Below are positions 32,723 to 41,505 of a stretch of DNA of 64,000 nucleotides, piece by piece. Numbering within the stretch: position 1 is the first letter of the stretch; every line of letters begins with the position of its first letter. The stretch comes from Sandarakinorhabdus sp. (GTDB lineage: Bacteria > Pseudomonadota > Alphaproteobacteria > Sphingomonadales > Sphingomonadaceae): contig JAIMKW010000001.1 of the NCBI GenBank assembly GCA_020692215.1, positions 284,442-348,441 on the forward strand, read 5' to 3'. The position numbers and the translations under genes are program-made. The notes under the pieces are model-generated. The model was not told where the DNA came from. It searched no databases and was given only the letters and a program-made list of their open reading frames with translations.

Positions 32723-34446
32723 AGTGGCAGACCATCGCGGTGGCCGCCGCCGTTGCAGGATGCTCGAACGCGCCGGCGGGCAGCACAACCTGGCATGTCG
32801 ATCATGAAAGCGGCTCGAACCGCGCCGACGGAAAGGCCGTGGATACGGCATGGAAGCATGCGCCGGGCGATCCCCAGGCAACGGGCGCGCCAGCCGGCGT
32901 GGCCCTGAAACCCGGCGACACGGTGCTGTTCCGCGCCGGCGTGCCCTATCGCGGATCCATCAACGTGCCGGCCAGCGGCACGAAAGAGGCCCCCATCACC
33001 TACAGCGGGCTTGGCTGGGGCGAGGGCATGGGAATCATCGACGGCTCCGATCCCGTGCGGGCCGTTCGCCCCTGCACCGCGCCCGAGGATTGCGGCGGCA
33101 TCCAGACCTGGCAGGGCCTGCACCGCGTGGAGTTCGACCCGCCGGTTTCAAAGCGGCTTGTCCTGTTCGGCAACCAGGGCCTCTATTTCACATCGCAGTT
33201 GCCAAAATTGCCCGATCCGTTCCTCGCGGATGATCGTCGGAACTTCGAAAGCGTGCCCGACGAACATCTCGAAGCCGTGAAACGTGGTGAACTCGTATCT
33301 CCGGCCCTTGCAGAAGCCGCCCGCTCCGGCGGAGCCCTTGAACTGGCGATCTGGGTCCGCCCGAATCGGGTGCATCGGCGCCCGGTTCTGCGGGTGGAAG
33401 GGGACCGTCTGTTCTTCGATCCCGAAGGTCTGAACTTCTACGAAAAATCTGTCCCGGTATCGCTGGTCGGAAGCGGTGCCGGCCTTGCGGAAGAGGGCGC
33501 CTTCTTCATTGCCGGGCCAGACCTCATCATCGCACGCCTCAGGCCGGGCGACACGGCATCGACTCTCACTATCGGGTCGGGCCGCTACGGCATCAATGTC
33601 GCAGGCAACCGGAACATCCGAATCGAGGGGCTGCATTTCCGCAACCTCGTGGGGTCGCTTGGCGACAGCAAGGAAGGCCGGGCGATCAGCAGCTACAAGG
33701 CTGGCGCAGCCGCCATCGACATGGTCGGCAACCGGATCGGGCCTGCCTATATCGAACATCGTGCAAGCATGGTCGAATTCTCGAAGATCGATGGCCTGCG
33801 CTACACCCAGAACCTGATGGAGGACGTGGCGCTTGGCCGGGGCTTCCGGGTTGCGGGCAAACATTCCACCGACATCCTGGTGGAGGGCAATGTCTTCCGC
33901 AGGATCGGCGGCACAGCCCTGATGCTCTGGAGCGTGCATGGCGGCGTGATCCGCGGAAATTTCCTGGCGGAGCTGACGGGTGTGCATGCCAACGGGATCA
34001 CCCTCTATCTCGCCAACCAGGACATTCTGGTTGAAAACAACTGCGTCGTGGCGTCCTCCCGGCCGATGACATATCATGGCGACAGGAACCCCGAGGTTCC
34101 CAACCGCTTCATCATCCGCAACAACATCTTCGTCAGCAGCCCCACTGGCCAGGGTGCAATCAACAGCTGGGGCGCCAGCACCGTTGGTGTGCTGATCGAG
34201 GGAAACATCCTCGCAGGGCCGAAACTGGGGCTGCTGATGACCAAGAGCGATCGCGACGTGAAGGTCATCAACAACGTCACCACCAGGATCGGACGCAAGG
34301 ATCTTACCCGTCCCGACTGGAAGATCGAAGGCAATCGGGAAGACCTTCGCTATGCCGATGCGCTGAAAGGCGAATTCAGCGAGGACGGCTGCAGCATCCC
34401 GTCCAGCGGCAGCCCGCTGAAGGTCGTCCGCAGCCGCCCCGGCTGA
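32719..34446 (+). CDS. Right-handed beta-helix lipoprotein
   Basis: A 575-residue exported protein. MKWQTIAVAAAVAGCSNAPAG is a lipoprotein signal (cysteine at residue 15). The N-terminal segment TTWHVDHESGSNRADGKAVDTAWKHAPGD and GDTVLFRAGVPYRGSI are followed by a long parallel beta-helix with repeating N-x-I/V-x-G-N turns (FRVAGKHSTDILVEGNVFRRIGG, ANQDILVENNCVVASS, IIRNNIFVSSP, LIEGNILAGP). Such proteins are polysaccharide lyases, epimerases (AlgG-like) or surface glycan-binding proteins; no catalytic set can be fixed by eye. It is a paralog of the convergent gene at 34468-36186. Confidence 0.82.
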   Translation: MKWQTIAVAAAVAGCSNAPAGSTTWHVDHESGSNRADGKAVDTAWKHAPGDPQATGAPAGVALKPGDTVLFRAGVPYRGSINVPASGTKEAPITYSGLGWGEGMGIIDGSDPVRAVRPCTAPEDCGGIQTWQGLHRVEFDPPVSKRLVLFGNQGLYFTSQLPKLPDPFLADDRRNFESVPDEHLEAVKRGELVSPALAEAARSGGALELAIWVRPNRVHRRPVLRVEGDRLFFDPEGLNFYEKSVPVSLVGSGAGLAEEGAFFIAGPDLIIARLRPGDTASTLTIGSGRYGINVAGNRNIRIEGLHFRNLVGSLGDSKEGRAISSYKAGAAAIDMVGNRIGPAYIEHRASMVEFSKIDGLRYTQNLMEDVALGRGFRVAGKHSTDILVEGNVFRRIGGTALMLWSVHGGVIRGNFLAELTGVHANGITLYLANQDILVENNCVVASSRPMTYHGDRNPEVPNRFIIRNNIFVSSPTGQGAINSWGASTVGVLIEGNILAGPKLGLLMTKSDRDVKVINNVTTRIGRKDLTRPDWKIEGNREDLRYADALKGEFSEDGCSIPSSGSPLKVVRSRPG

Positions 34447-34467
34447 TCCACCCCGGTCAGGATCTGT

Positions 34468-36186
34468 TCAGCCGGTGCAGGCTGCCGGGTTGACAGTCGC
34501 CTTCTGCATCTCCTGCACCAGCAGGGCGCCATTGCCATCGGCGCTGTACAGCTGGTTGCTGTCGGGGGTCACGTCGACAGCGCCCTTGGTTGTGATGGCG
34601 ACACGGCCAACCACCCGGTTCCCGGTGGCAACAAAGCCGGTCTCTCTGCCGGTCAGCTTCATGCCGAACCGGGGGCCCGAAAGGAAGTTGCCGGTCACCA
34701 CGAAATCCGGTGTGCTGCCATAGCTTATCAGCCCCCCCCCACCGGCGCTGGTGGACAGGAAAATATTGTTGGTGACATGCACGCTTGGCGTGCCGCTGGC
34801 ATGAACAGGCTTGCTGGTTCCATGGGTGGTGAAGGGGCGGGCGGCATCCTTCACGACATTGCCGTCGATCACCACATTGCGGCTATCGAGATAGGCACTG
34901 ATGCCGTTGCCGTGGTTCCCCCGGATTCCGGTGATGCTGTTGGCCTTCACCGTCGCATTGCCCACATCGGTAAGTGTAATGGCGGTTTTGGTGATGTCCG
35001 ACATCCGGTTGCAGCGAATCATTACCGGCCCGAGCGTACCGTGAACCTTGACCCCTGCGCTCCAGACCAGATTGCTGAAATCGTTTCGGAAAATCGTGAA
35101 GTCGCGCACGGCAACCGCTGAAATGGCAGTGGTCTGCGCGATGGACTGGAAGCTGTTGTCGCGGATCACGTTCCCAATGTTGGATGATCGCTGGATGATG
35201 GGGTGCGCATTGAAGCTGGTGAACGAAAAGCCGCGCACCACCATGTGATTCGCCCGGGCCAGGTTGATGCCGGTCCGCGGCGCGCCCAGGCTGGCGCGTA
35301 TGGTGCCGGGGTTCGTTGGCCAGAAGATCGCTACGCCATCCTTCGGGCTGATGGCGGCAAGCCCCGGGCGGTTCACCAGGCTTGGCGCGTTCAGGATGGC
35401 AAAGCGGTTGTCCCTGTCGGGATAGGGGTTGAAACTGGCGCTCGACCAGCCGGCCCCGGCAAATTCGAGCCCGGAGCCGGTGATGCGGATATCGGGCGTG
35501 AAGCCGATTTCGTTCGGCCGGTTCCACAGCGCCAGGACAGGCGTTCCAGCGGCAACGCCGGGGGGCAGCGGGTGGGCGATGGAACCCGCCAGAAGCGCGG
35601 CATAGGCTGCGCGGGGAATCGTCTGGAACCTTTTGATATCGGATGCTTCGGCTGCCTGCACCGCCGGCCACTGCGCCGCCTGCATCGGCATGTCGTTCAC
35701 GAACAGGGTATAGTCCCATTTGGCGGTTGTCGGAATCTCGGCGCGCCAGATGCTCTGCCAGTTCGGGTTGTCAAAGCATTCGGCCGCGGATCGGCAGCGC
35801 CGGATATCCACAAGCGTGTCGCTGCCATCCATGATCGCACGCGCAGCCCCCCAGGAAGACCCATCCAGCGTCACCTTCTGATCGGCCGTTCCATTGGCGC
35901 GCGGCATGAAGCTGCCGCGATAGCGCACACCGCCCCGGAACCGCACCGTATCGCCCGCGCCCAGCGCGAACAGCTTCGCGGTGCCATTTTTGAACCTCAC
36001 ATCGCCCGGCGCATGCTTCCAGGCCGATGTCGGGCTCAGGCCATCGTTGCGGTCGTCGCCGCCATCATGATCCACGTAAAAGATGCGGGGTGCTGCCGGA
36101 GCCTCGGCCTGCGCCTGGCCGGCCAGCATGCTGGCCGACAGCAGGGCGAGGATGAAGTGGGAACGGTGTGCAATTTGGCGTGTCAT
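34468..36186 (-). CDS. Secreted right-handed beta-helix protein, paralog of the neighbour
   Basis: A 572-residue protein with a cleavable signal peptide (ILALLSASMLAGQAQA-EAP). It shares with the convergent lipoprotein the opening FYVDHDGGDDRNDGLSPTSAWKHAPGD, the GAGDTVRFRGGVRYRGSF segment, IMDGSD, and a C-terminal beta-helix (NIGNVIRDNSFQSI, VMIRCNRMSDI, NVVIDGNVVKDA, VHVTNNIFLS). Start at 36186 has GGAGACACTG upstream; a longer frame from 36312 has no signal sequence. It contains a G9 homopolymer. Likely role: polysaccharide modification or binding outside the cytoplasm. The 216 bp upstream (36187-36402) hold no gene. Confidence 0.82.
   Translation of the reverse strand: MTRQIAHRSHFILALLSASMLAGQAQAEAPAAPRIFYVDHDGGDDRNDGLSPTSAWKHAPGDVRFKNGTAKLFALGAGDTVRFRGGVRYRGSFMPRANGTADQKVTLDGSSWGAARAIMDGSDTLVDIRRCRSAAECFDNPNWQSIWRAEIPTTAKWDYTLFVNDMPMQAAQWPAVQAAEASDIKRFQTIPRAAYAALLAGSIAHPLPPGVAAGTPVLALWNRPNEIGFTPDIRITGSGLEFAGAGWSSASFNPYPDRDNRFAILNAPSLVNRPGLAAISPKDGVAIFWPTNPGTIRASLGAPRTGINLARANHMVVRGFSFTSFNAHPIIQRSSNIGNVIRDNSFQSIAQTTAISAVAVRDFTIFRNDFSNLVWSAGVKVHGTLGPVMIRCNRMSDITKTAITLTDVGNATVKANSITGIRGNHGNGISAYLDSRNVVIDGNVVKDAARPFTTHGTSKPVHASGTPSVHVTNNIFLSTSAGGGGLISYGSTPDFVVTGNFLSGPRFGMKLTGRETGFVATGNRVVGRVAITTKGAVDVTPDSNQLYSADGNGALLVQEMQKATVNPAACTG
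34732..34740 (-). repeat. G9 homopolymer inside a secreted-protein gene
   Basis: Nine consecutive C on the plus strand read as GGT GGG GGG GGG CTG in the beta-helix gene, coding AGGGGLISYG. Single-base slippage here would truncate the protein about 90 residues before its end. No other homopolymer of this length was noticed in the window. Confidence 0.9.
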
Positions 36187-36402
36187 CAGTGTCTCCCGTC
36201 CAGAGGGGACCGATGCCGAAACGGCGCCCGGCCAGGTCTGGAGGGACGGCAGGAAACAGGCCGCGATTGCGCTGGTTAAAGCGTGAATCCCCGTCAGTGG
36301 TAATGCACGCAAACCGCGTTCAAGGGCGCCCGGGCAGGAAGGTTAACAGGCCCTTGGCCCTCACGTTCACCAAATGGGAAGCGCGGCCCATGCCGGGCCA
36401 AA

Positions 36403-37062
36403 TCATGGCTTGCCGCTAACCACGGATGTCTGCGCAGATTGCGCTGCTCTCGCCCGGCGGTAACCATCGCGCGCCTGGCAACGGCCCCACCAGGCCCGGG
36501 TTTGCGGGCCAAGGCCGTCCAGAAGGCCCAGATGGCTGGCAAGCAGGCAGGCATAGCCCACCGCGATGTCGGCCGCGGTAAACCGCCCGGCCACCAGCCA
36601 TGCGCGCCCGTCGGCAAGCCGGCTTTCCACCCATCCCATCCGGGCCGTAAACCATTTGGCATAATCATCGGCCACCTGCGGCTGGCGCCGCTCGGGCTTC
36701 TCCAGCACCCGATAGCGGAAGGTGATCGTCTGCGGAAAGGTGAAGGTGGCGTCTGACTGGAACAGGAAATTCACATAGGCGCCGAAGTCCGGCTCGTCGG
36801 GCGCCACGGCCAGCGCAGTCGGGCCATGCCGCTCGGCCAGATAGTGCAGGATTCCGCTGCTTTCCGTCAGCACCTGCGGCGGGGCGCTGCTGTCGTCCTC
36901 GAAATAGGGAATCGTCCCCAGGGGATTCTTTTCCAGAAAGGCCGGTTCCAGATAGCGCGGCGGGAACTGCAGCAGATGCAGCCGGTAGGGCAGCGCCATT
37001 TCCTCCAGCATCCACAGCGGTCGGAACGAGCGGGCGTCGGCGCAATGCCAGAGTTCGATCAT
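36403..37062 (-). CDS. Glutathione S-transferase family protein
   Basis: A 219-residue cytosolic GST. IELWHCADARSFRPLWMLEEMALPYRLHLLQFPPRYLEPAFLEKNPLGTIPYFEDD has the Ser/Cys-type N-terminal active-site segment and cis-Pro, LTESSGILHYLAERHG binds the gamma-glutamyl group, and FTAADIAVGYACLLAS is the C-terminal N-capping box. It has one of the best Shine-Dalgarno sequences in the window (AAAGGAGG, 6 bases from ATG). Divergent from murA. Substrate unknown; unrelated in detail to the GST at 16252. Confidence 0.85.
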   Translation of the reverse strand: MIELWHCADARSFRPLWMLEEMALPYRLHLLQFPPRYLEPAFLEKNPLGTIPYFEDDSSAPPQVLTESSGILHYLAERHGPTALAVAPDEPDFGAYVNFLFQSDATFTFPQTITFRYRVLEKPERRQPQVADDYAKWFTARMGWVESRLADGRAWLVAGRFTAADIAVGYACLLASHLGLLDGLGPQTRAWWGRCQARDGYRRARAAQSAQTSVVSGKP

Positions 37063-37118
37063 GGGGGCCTCCTTTCTTTCTCGCTTAGCTCGGCGCGGTT
37101 CGCTATTCACCCTGCCCT

Positions 37119-38402
37119 ATGGACCAGATACGCATTTCCGGCGGCCGCACCCTGAAGGGCCGCCTGCCGATTTCGGGCGCGAAGAACGCCGCCCTCACAC
37201 TGCTGCCCGCAGCCCTCCTCACCGACGAGCCCCTGACGCTCAGGAACCTGCCGCGCCTCGCGGATGTGGACACGTTCGGCCATCTGCTGAACCAGTTCGG
37301 CGCCTCCACCCACACCCAGGGCAGCCGGCCCGAGGATTTCGGACGGGTGATGACCATCTCCACCAACCGCATCACCTCCACCACCGCGCCTTATGATATC
37401 GTCCGCAAGATGCGCGCGTCGATCCTCGTGCTCGGCCCGCTGCTGGCGCGTGAAGGCGTGGCAACCGTTTCCCAGCCCGGCGGATGCGCCATCGGCAACC
37501 GCCCGATCGATCTGCATCTGAAGGGCCTGGAAGCACTGGGCGCCGACATCGAGCTGACGTCGGGCTATGTCAGGGCCAGGGCGCCCAGCGGCGGGCTTGT
37601 CGGCGGGCGGATCATCTTTCCCGTCGTCAGTGTCGGCGCGACCGAAAATGTGCTGATGGCCGCCGTGCTTGCGAAGGGCGAAACGGTCATCGAAAATGCC
37701 GCCCGCGAACCCGAGATCGTCGATCTTGCGAACTGCCTTGTTGCGATGGGCGCGAAGATATCCGGCATCGGCACGGAAAGGCTGGTGGTGCAGGGCGTCA
37801 GCCGTCTGCACGGCGCAACCTACGCCGTCATGCCCGATCGGATCGAGGCGGGAAGCTACGCCTGCGCTGCTGCCATCACCGGCGGCGAACTGCTGCTGGT
37901 GGGGGCCAGCCGGGATCTTCTGGGGGCCACGCTCCCGGTGCTCGAAGAGGCCGGCGTCGCGTTCGAGGACAGGCCCGACGGGCTTCTGGTCAGCCGCGCC
38001 AATGGCCTGCACGGAGTCACAGCGCAGACAGCGCCCTGGCCCGGCTTTGCAACCGATATGCAGGCCCAGCTGATGGCGCTGGTCACCGTTGCCGACGGGG
38101 CGTCCGTGCTGACCGAGACGATCTTCGAGAACCGCTACATGCATGTGCCCGAACTGGCGCGCATGGGGGCCGACATCACCGTGCGCGGCCGGTCTGCCAT
38201 GGTGCGCGGCGTGCCGAAGCTGACAGGCGCACCGGTGATGGCAACCGATCTTCGCGCGTCGATGAGCCTCATCATCGCCGGCCTTGCAGCCGAAGGCGAG
38301 ACGATCGTGCGCCGGGTCTATCACCTCGATCGTGGCTACGAGCGGCTGGAAGAAAAGCTGCAGGCCGTGGGCGCCGATATCGAGCGGGTCAGCGATGACT
38401 GA
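37119..38402 (+). CDS. murA: UDP-N-acetylglucosamine 1-carboxyvinyltransferase
   Basis: First committed step of peptidoglycan synthesis. The 427 residues begin [26 protein letters not shown] (with the conserved K22-N23 pair). The catalytic cysteine is retained at C123 in [17 protein letters not shown], so the fosfomycin-sensitive type. [21 protein letters not shown] and [17 protein letters not shown] close the inside-out barrel. Followed after 27 bases by a DUF2948 gene, an arrangement I recall as conserved in alphaproteobacteria. Confidence 0.97.
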   Translation: MDQIRISGGRTLKGRLPISGAKNAALTLLPAALLTDEPLTLRNLPRLADVDTFGHLLNQFGASTHTQGSRPEDFGRVMTISTNRITSTTAPYDIVRKMRASILVLGPLLAREGVATVSQPGGCAIGNRPIDLHLKGLEALGADIELTSGYVRARAPSGGLVGGRIIFPVVSVGATENVLMAAVLAKGETVIENAAREPEIVDLANCLVAMGAKISGIGTERLVVQGVSRLHGATYAVMPDRIEAGSYACAAAITGGELLLVGASRDLLGATLPVLEEAGVAFEDRPDGLLVSRANGLHGVTAQTAPWPGFATDMQAQLMALVTVADGASVLTETIFENRYMHVPELARMGADITVRGRSAMVRGVPKLTGAPVMATDLRASMSLIIAGLAAEGETIVRRVYHLDRGYERLEEKLQAVGADIERVSDD

Positions 38403-38429
38403 ACCCCGCCTGCCCGAAAGGCTGAACGG

Positions 38430-38840
38430 ATGAGCGCCCGGCTTCATCTTCGCGCCGAATCGCCTGACGATCTGAACCCGCTGTCGGCTCTGGTGCAGGA
38501 TATGGCCGTGAAAGCGCAGGATATTGGCTGGTCGGGCAGCGGCCGCCGCCTTGTGCTGCTGGGCAATCGCTATCGCTGGGAAACCGCTGCAAGCGATGGC
38601 GGAACCCGGGTCCGCTGCGCCCTGCGGTTCGATTTCGTGGATCAGGTTCAGCGGCGCAACTGGCCAGTGGCGGGCGATGCCGTGCTGGCCGTGCTGGCGA
38701 TCACCCGGGAGGCCGAAAACGCGCTGCTGATCGCCTTCTCCGGTGGTCTCATGCTCCGCCTGACGATCGAGACACTCGATGTCACGCTTGAGGATCTTTC
38801 GGGCCCCTGGGGTGCAATCGGGGTCCCCCGGCACACATGA
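38430..38840 (+). CDS. DUF2948 family protein
   Basis: A 136-residue cytoplasmic protein. LHLRAESPDDLNPLSALVQDMAVKAQDIGWSGSGRRLVLLGNRYRWE and LTIETLDVTLEDLSGPWGAIGVPRH match DUF2948, typically found next to murA in alphaproteobacteria. Function unknown. Same operon as murA (27-base gap). Confidence 0.85.
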   Translation: MSARLHLRAESPDDLNPLSALVQDMAVKAQDIGWSGSGRRLVLLGNRYRWETAASDGGTRVRCALRFDFVDQVQRRNWPVAGDAVLAVLAITREAENALLIAFSGGLMLRLTIETLDVTLEDLSGPWGAIGVPRHT

Positions 38841-38858
38841 TCCGGCCCGAATGACCCT

Positions 38859-38874
38859 GCGCGAAGCATCGCGC
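38859..38874. terminator. Hairpin between convergent genes
   Basis: GCGCGA-AGCA-TCGCGC, a perfect 6 bp stem with a four-base loop, lies in the 41 bp between the DUF2948 gene and the convergent flippase gene. No T run on either side, so it may only slow polymerase. Confidence 0.35.
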
Positions 38875-38881
38875 TGACCCG

Positions 38882-40252
38882 TCAGTTCGGCGGATCGTCA
38901 ACGTCTGCGGTCTGCGCGCCATGCGCTGGCTGCGGCCGGTTCGGGATCAGCCGCTTCGCCATCACATAACCGCCGATCGATCGAAGGAGGATCGGGCCCA
39001 CCTGCGCCATCGCCGCCCCCGTCAGCCCGTACATCGGGATCAGCAGATAGCCGAGCAGCAGCAGCAGCGCGAGCCCGGCCACCGTCAGTTTCAGCTGGGT
39101 GGGCTCATTGCCCGACATGGACAGCATCGCGCCGATCGGGCCGCGCAGCGCAACAACAAGCTGCCCGCCTGCCATGATGGCAAGGGCGGGTGCGGCAATC
39201 CGGAATTCCGGGCCGAAGGCGATCCCCAGCAACTGTTCGGGGATCAGGATCATGATGGCAACCAGCGGAACCGCCACTCCGGCCATCAATATCTGGGCAC
39301 GGCGATGGCGCTTCCAGGCCAGATCCGGCCTGCCGGCGCGAAAGTCACCGGCAAGGCGCGCAGCGATATAGAGCTCGGTCGTGGAAATCAGGGTGAGGAT
39401 GATGGTCACAATCTGGATCGCCACGCGGAATGCGCCCGCCTCGGCGGCGCTTGCGTCGGCTGAAACAGCAGCCAGGATGATCCAGTCGGAAAAGATCTGC
39501 AGGAACAGGTTTCCCATCATGGGAAGGCCGGCGCGCAGAAGCAGCGGATCGGGCGGAACATCCGATCGGGGCCATTTGCGCATGATCGGGCGCACCAGCG
39601 ACCAGGCTATGATACCGGCCAGCGCCTGCCCCAACACCATCACGCCCACAGCCAGGGGTGCCGAAAGGCTGGTGCGCGAAAGCAGGGCAATACCAACCGC
39701 GCCAAGGAAGAAAAAGGTGGGGAAGGCTTCCAGTATCTGGCCCTTCAACGGGAAATCCAGCGCCCTCAGGCCGGATCGCCCCAGCCGCTGCAGCGGCCAG
39801 ACAAGAATGCTGCCCGCCGCGATCGCCATGGCCAGCAGGTCGCCATCGATGCGGTCGTTCAGCGGTGTCAGCAGCAGGACGGCAAGATAGGCAATCGATA
39901 CGACAACCGATGTGAAGGCCACGGCCCGCGCCAGCTGGCGGGTGATCCGGCGCGCGTTGGCATATTCGCCAGTCCGCAGGTCGCCTGCCACTTCTCGGAT
40001 GATGATCCTGTCCAGGCCGAGCACGGAAAAGCTGGCCAGCAGATGGGCCGTGCTCATGGCAAGCGCATATTGGCCGATCACAGCTGCACCCGAAAGCCGT
40101 GCCAGCAGCAATGTTGAAAGAAAGGATGCAACCGCAACGAAGCCCGTGATCCCATAGGCCAGGATCGCCGGAGACCTGAGCTGCTGCGCCGCCTTATGGA
40201 TATTGGCCTTATTTATCTTGGCCTTGCGGATCTGGTCGGTCAGGCGCGGCAT
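38882..40252 (-). CDS. Lipopolysaccharide/O-antigen flippase-like protein (Wzx/MOP superfamily)
   Basis: A 456-residue inner-membrane protein with about 12-14 hydrophobic helices. The opening SPAILAYGITGFVAVASFLSTLLLARLSGAAVIGQYALAMSTAHLLASFSVLGLDRIIIREVA is typical of polysaccharide_synt / MOP exporters that flip undecaprenyl-linked oligosaccharides. The C-terminal tail is hydrophilic. It is downstream of a UDP-glucuronate 4-epimerase gene on the same strand (147-base gap, containing the palindrome CGGGCTAGCCCG at 40270) and near an O-antigen ligase gene, supporting a glycan export role. Confidence 0.85.
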   Translation of the reverse strand: MPRLTDQIRKAKINKANIHKAAQQLRSPAILAYGITGFVAVASFLSTLLLARLSGAAVIGQYALAMSTAHLLASFSVLGLDRIIIREVAGDLRTGEYANARRITRQLARAVAFTSVVVSIAYLAVLLLTPLNDRIDGDLLAMAIAAGSILVWPLQRLGRSGLRALDFPLKGQILEAFPTFFFLGAVGIALLSRTSLSAPLAVGVMVLGQALAGIIAWSLVRPIMRKWPRSDVPPDPLLLRAGLPMMGNLFLQIFSDWIILAAVSADASAAEAGAFRVAIQIVTIILTLISTTELYIAARLAGDFRAGRPDLAWKRHRRAQILMAGVAVPLVAIMILIPEQLLGIAFGPEFRIAAPALAIMAGGQLVVALRGPIGAMLSMSGNEPTQLKLTVAGLALLLLLGYLLIPMYGLTGAAMAQVGPILLRSIGGYVMAKRLIPNRPQPAHGAQTADVDDPPN

Positions 40253-40399
40253 TGCGGCGGAAGGATCCTCGGGCTAGCCCGGCGCAGAAGCACGGCAGGG
40301 GTCAAGGGCGCTCTAGCGCCGCTGTGCCGATGGTGCAACGCGGCATGCAGGGGCTGCGGGCCGGGCGCTTCCGGTGGCTTGCGCGCCGGGCTAATGCAC

Positions 40400-41401
40400 T
40401 CAGCCGGTGCGCCAGCCCCGATACCAGTCGACAAAGCGGGGCACGCCGACGTCGATGGGCGTCTTTGGTGCAAAGCCATGGTCACGGGCGATGGCCGATA
40501 TGTCGGCATAGGTGTCGGTCACGTCGCCCGGCTGCAGCGGGTGAAACTCGCGCAGCAGCGGCTTGCCGCACACAGCCTCGATCAGCGCGATCAGGCGCAT
40601 CAGCTCTTCCGAACGGTTGTTCCCGATATTGTAGATGGCATGGGGGGCAAGGCTGCCGCCGGGCTTTTGCGCCCCATCGTCGGCCGGGGGCTTGCCAAGG
40701 CAGGCCAGAACACCGGCGATGATGTCGTCGATATAGGTGAAATCCCGCCGCATCCGCCCGTGGTTGAACACCTTCACCGGCCGGCCCGAAAGGCAATTCT
40801 CCGTGAAATGCCATACCGCCATGTCGGGCCGTCCCCAGGGGCCATAGACCGTGAAGAAGCGCAGGCCGGTCAGCGGGATGCGGTAGAGATGCGCATAGGA
40901 TTCGCTCAGCAGCTCGTCGGCCTTCTTGGTCGCGGCATAGAGCGAGATGGGCCGGTCCACCCGGTCCTCCACGGCAAAGGGCAGCTTGCTGTTGCCGCCA
41001 TAGACCGAGGAGGACGAGGCATAGACCATCGGCACGTCGCGCCGGCGCGCGATCTCCAGCAGGTTCAGATGGCCCACCAGATTGGCCCGGCCATAATCAA
41101 GCGGATGGTCGATCGACCAGCGCACGCCCGGCTGGGCCCCCAGATGGGCGATGCGGTCGATCCGGCCGACCTTCCTTTCCGCCTGGTCCAGCGCAGCTTC
41201 CAGGCCTGCGAACTCCGCAAAGTCCGTTCTCAGGTCGGCAAATGCCCCGCCCGCAAGCACCGCAAGCCGCGCCTGTTTCAGGCCGATGTCATAATAAGGC
41301 GCAAGGCAATCGACACCGATGACCGTTTCGCCCCTGTCCAGAAGGGCCCTGGCGAGGTGAAAGCCGATGAACCCGGCCGCGCCGGTGACAAGGGTCGCCA
41401 T
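40400..41401 (-). CDS. UDP-glucuronate 4-epimerase-like protein
   Basis: A 333-residue extended SDR: LVTGAAGFIGFHLARALLDRGETVIGVDCLAPYYDIGLKQARL has the GxxGxxG loop and the YYD..LK.AR signature of UDP-glucuronate 4-epimerases (CapI/LspL type). SSSSVYGGNSKLPF with YAATKKADELL give the catalytic Ser and Tyr/Lys. LRFFTVYGPWGRPDMA and HGRMRRDFTYIDDII are family hallmarks. It would supply UDP-galacturonate for a surface glycan. Divergent from the O-antigen ligase-type gene. Confidence 0.9.
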   Translation of the reverse strand: MATLVTGAAGFIGFHLARALLDRGETVIGVDCLAPYYDIGLKQARLAVLAGGAFADLRTDFAEFAGLEAALDQAERKVGRIDRIAHLGAQPGVRWSIDHPLDYGRANLVGHLNLLEIARRRDVPMVYASSSSVYGGNSKLPFAVEDRVDRPISLYAATKKADELLSESYAHLYRIPLTGLRFFTVYGPWGRPDMAVWHFTENCLSGRPVKVFNHGRMRRDFTYIDDIIAGVLACLGKPPADDGAQKPGGSLAPHAIYNIGNNRSEELMRLIALIEAVCGKPLLREFHPLQPGDVTDTYADISAIARDHGFAPKTPIDVGVPRFVDWYRGWRTG

Positions 41402-41505
41402 CCAGCCCCTCGCGTCAGTGAATTAGTGTTGCTTGGTGCATGCTTAGCTCTGATGCGGCTGTTTTCGGGGTAGCGCAAGGGTGGCATCTGCCGTAAATCG
41501 CCCCC

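Noticed and set aside
40196-41473. Long plus-strand reading frame opposite the epimerase gene
   Set aside because: It is antisense to a gene with clear SDR motifs and has the His/Arg/Gly-rich look of a GC-rich shadow.
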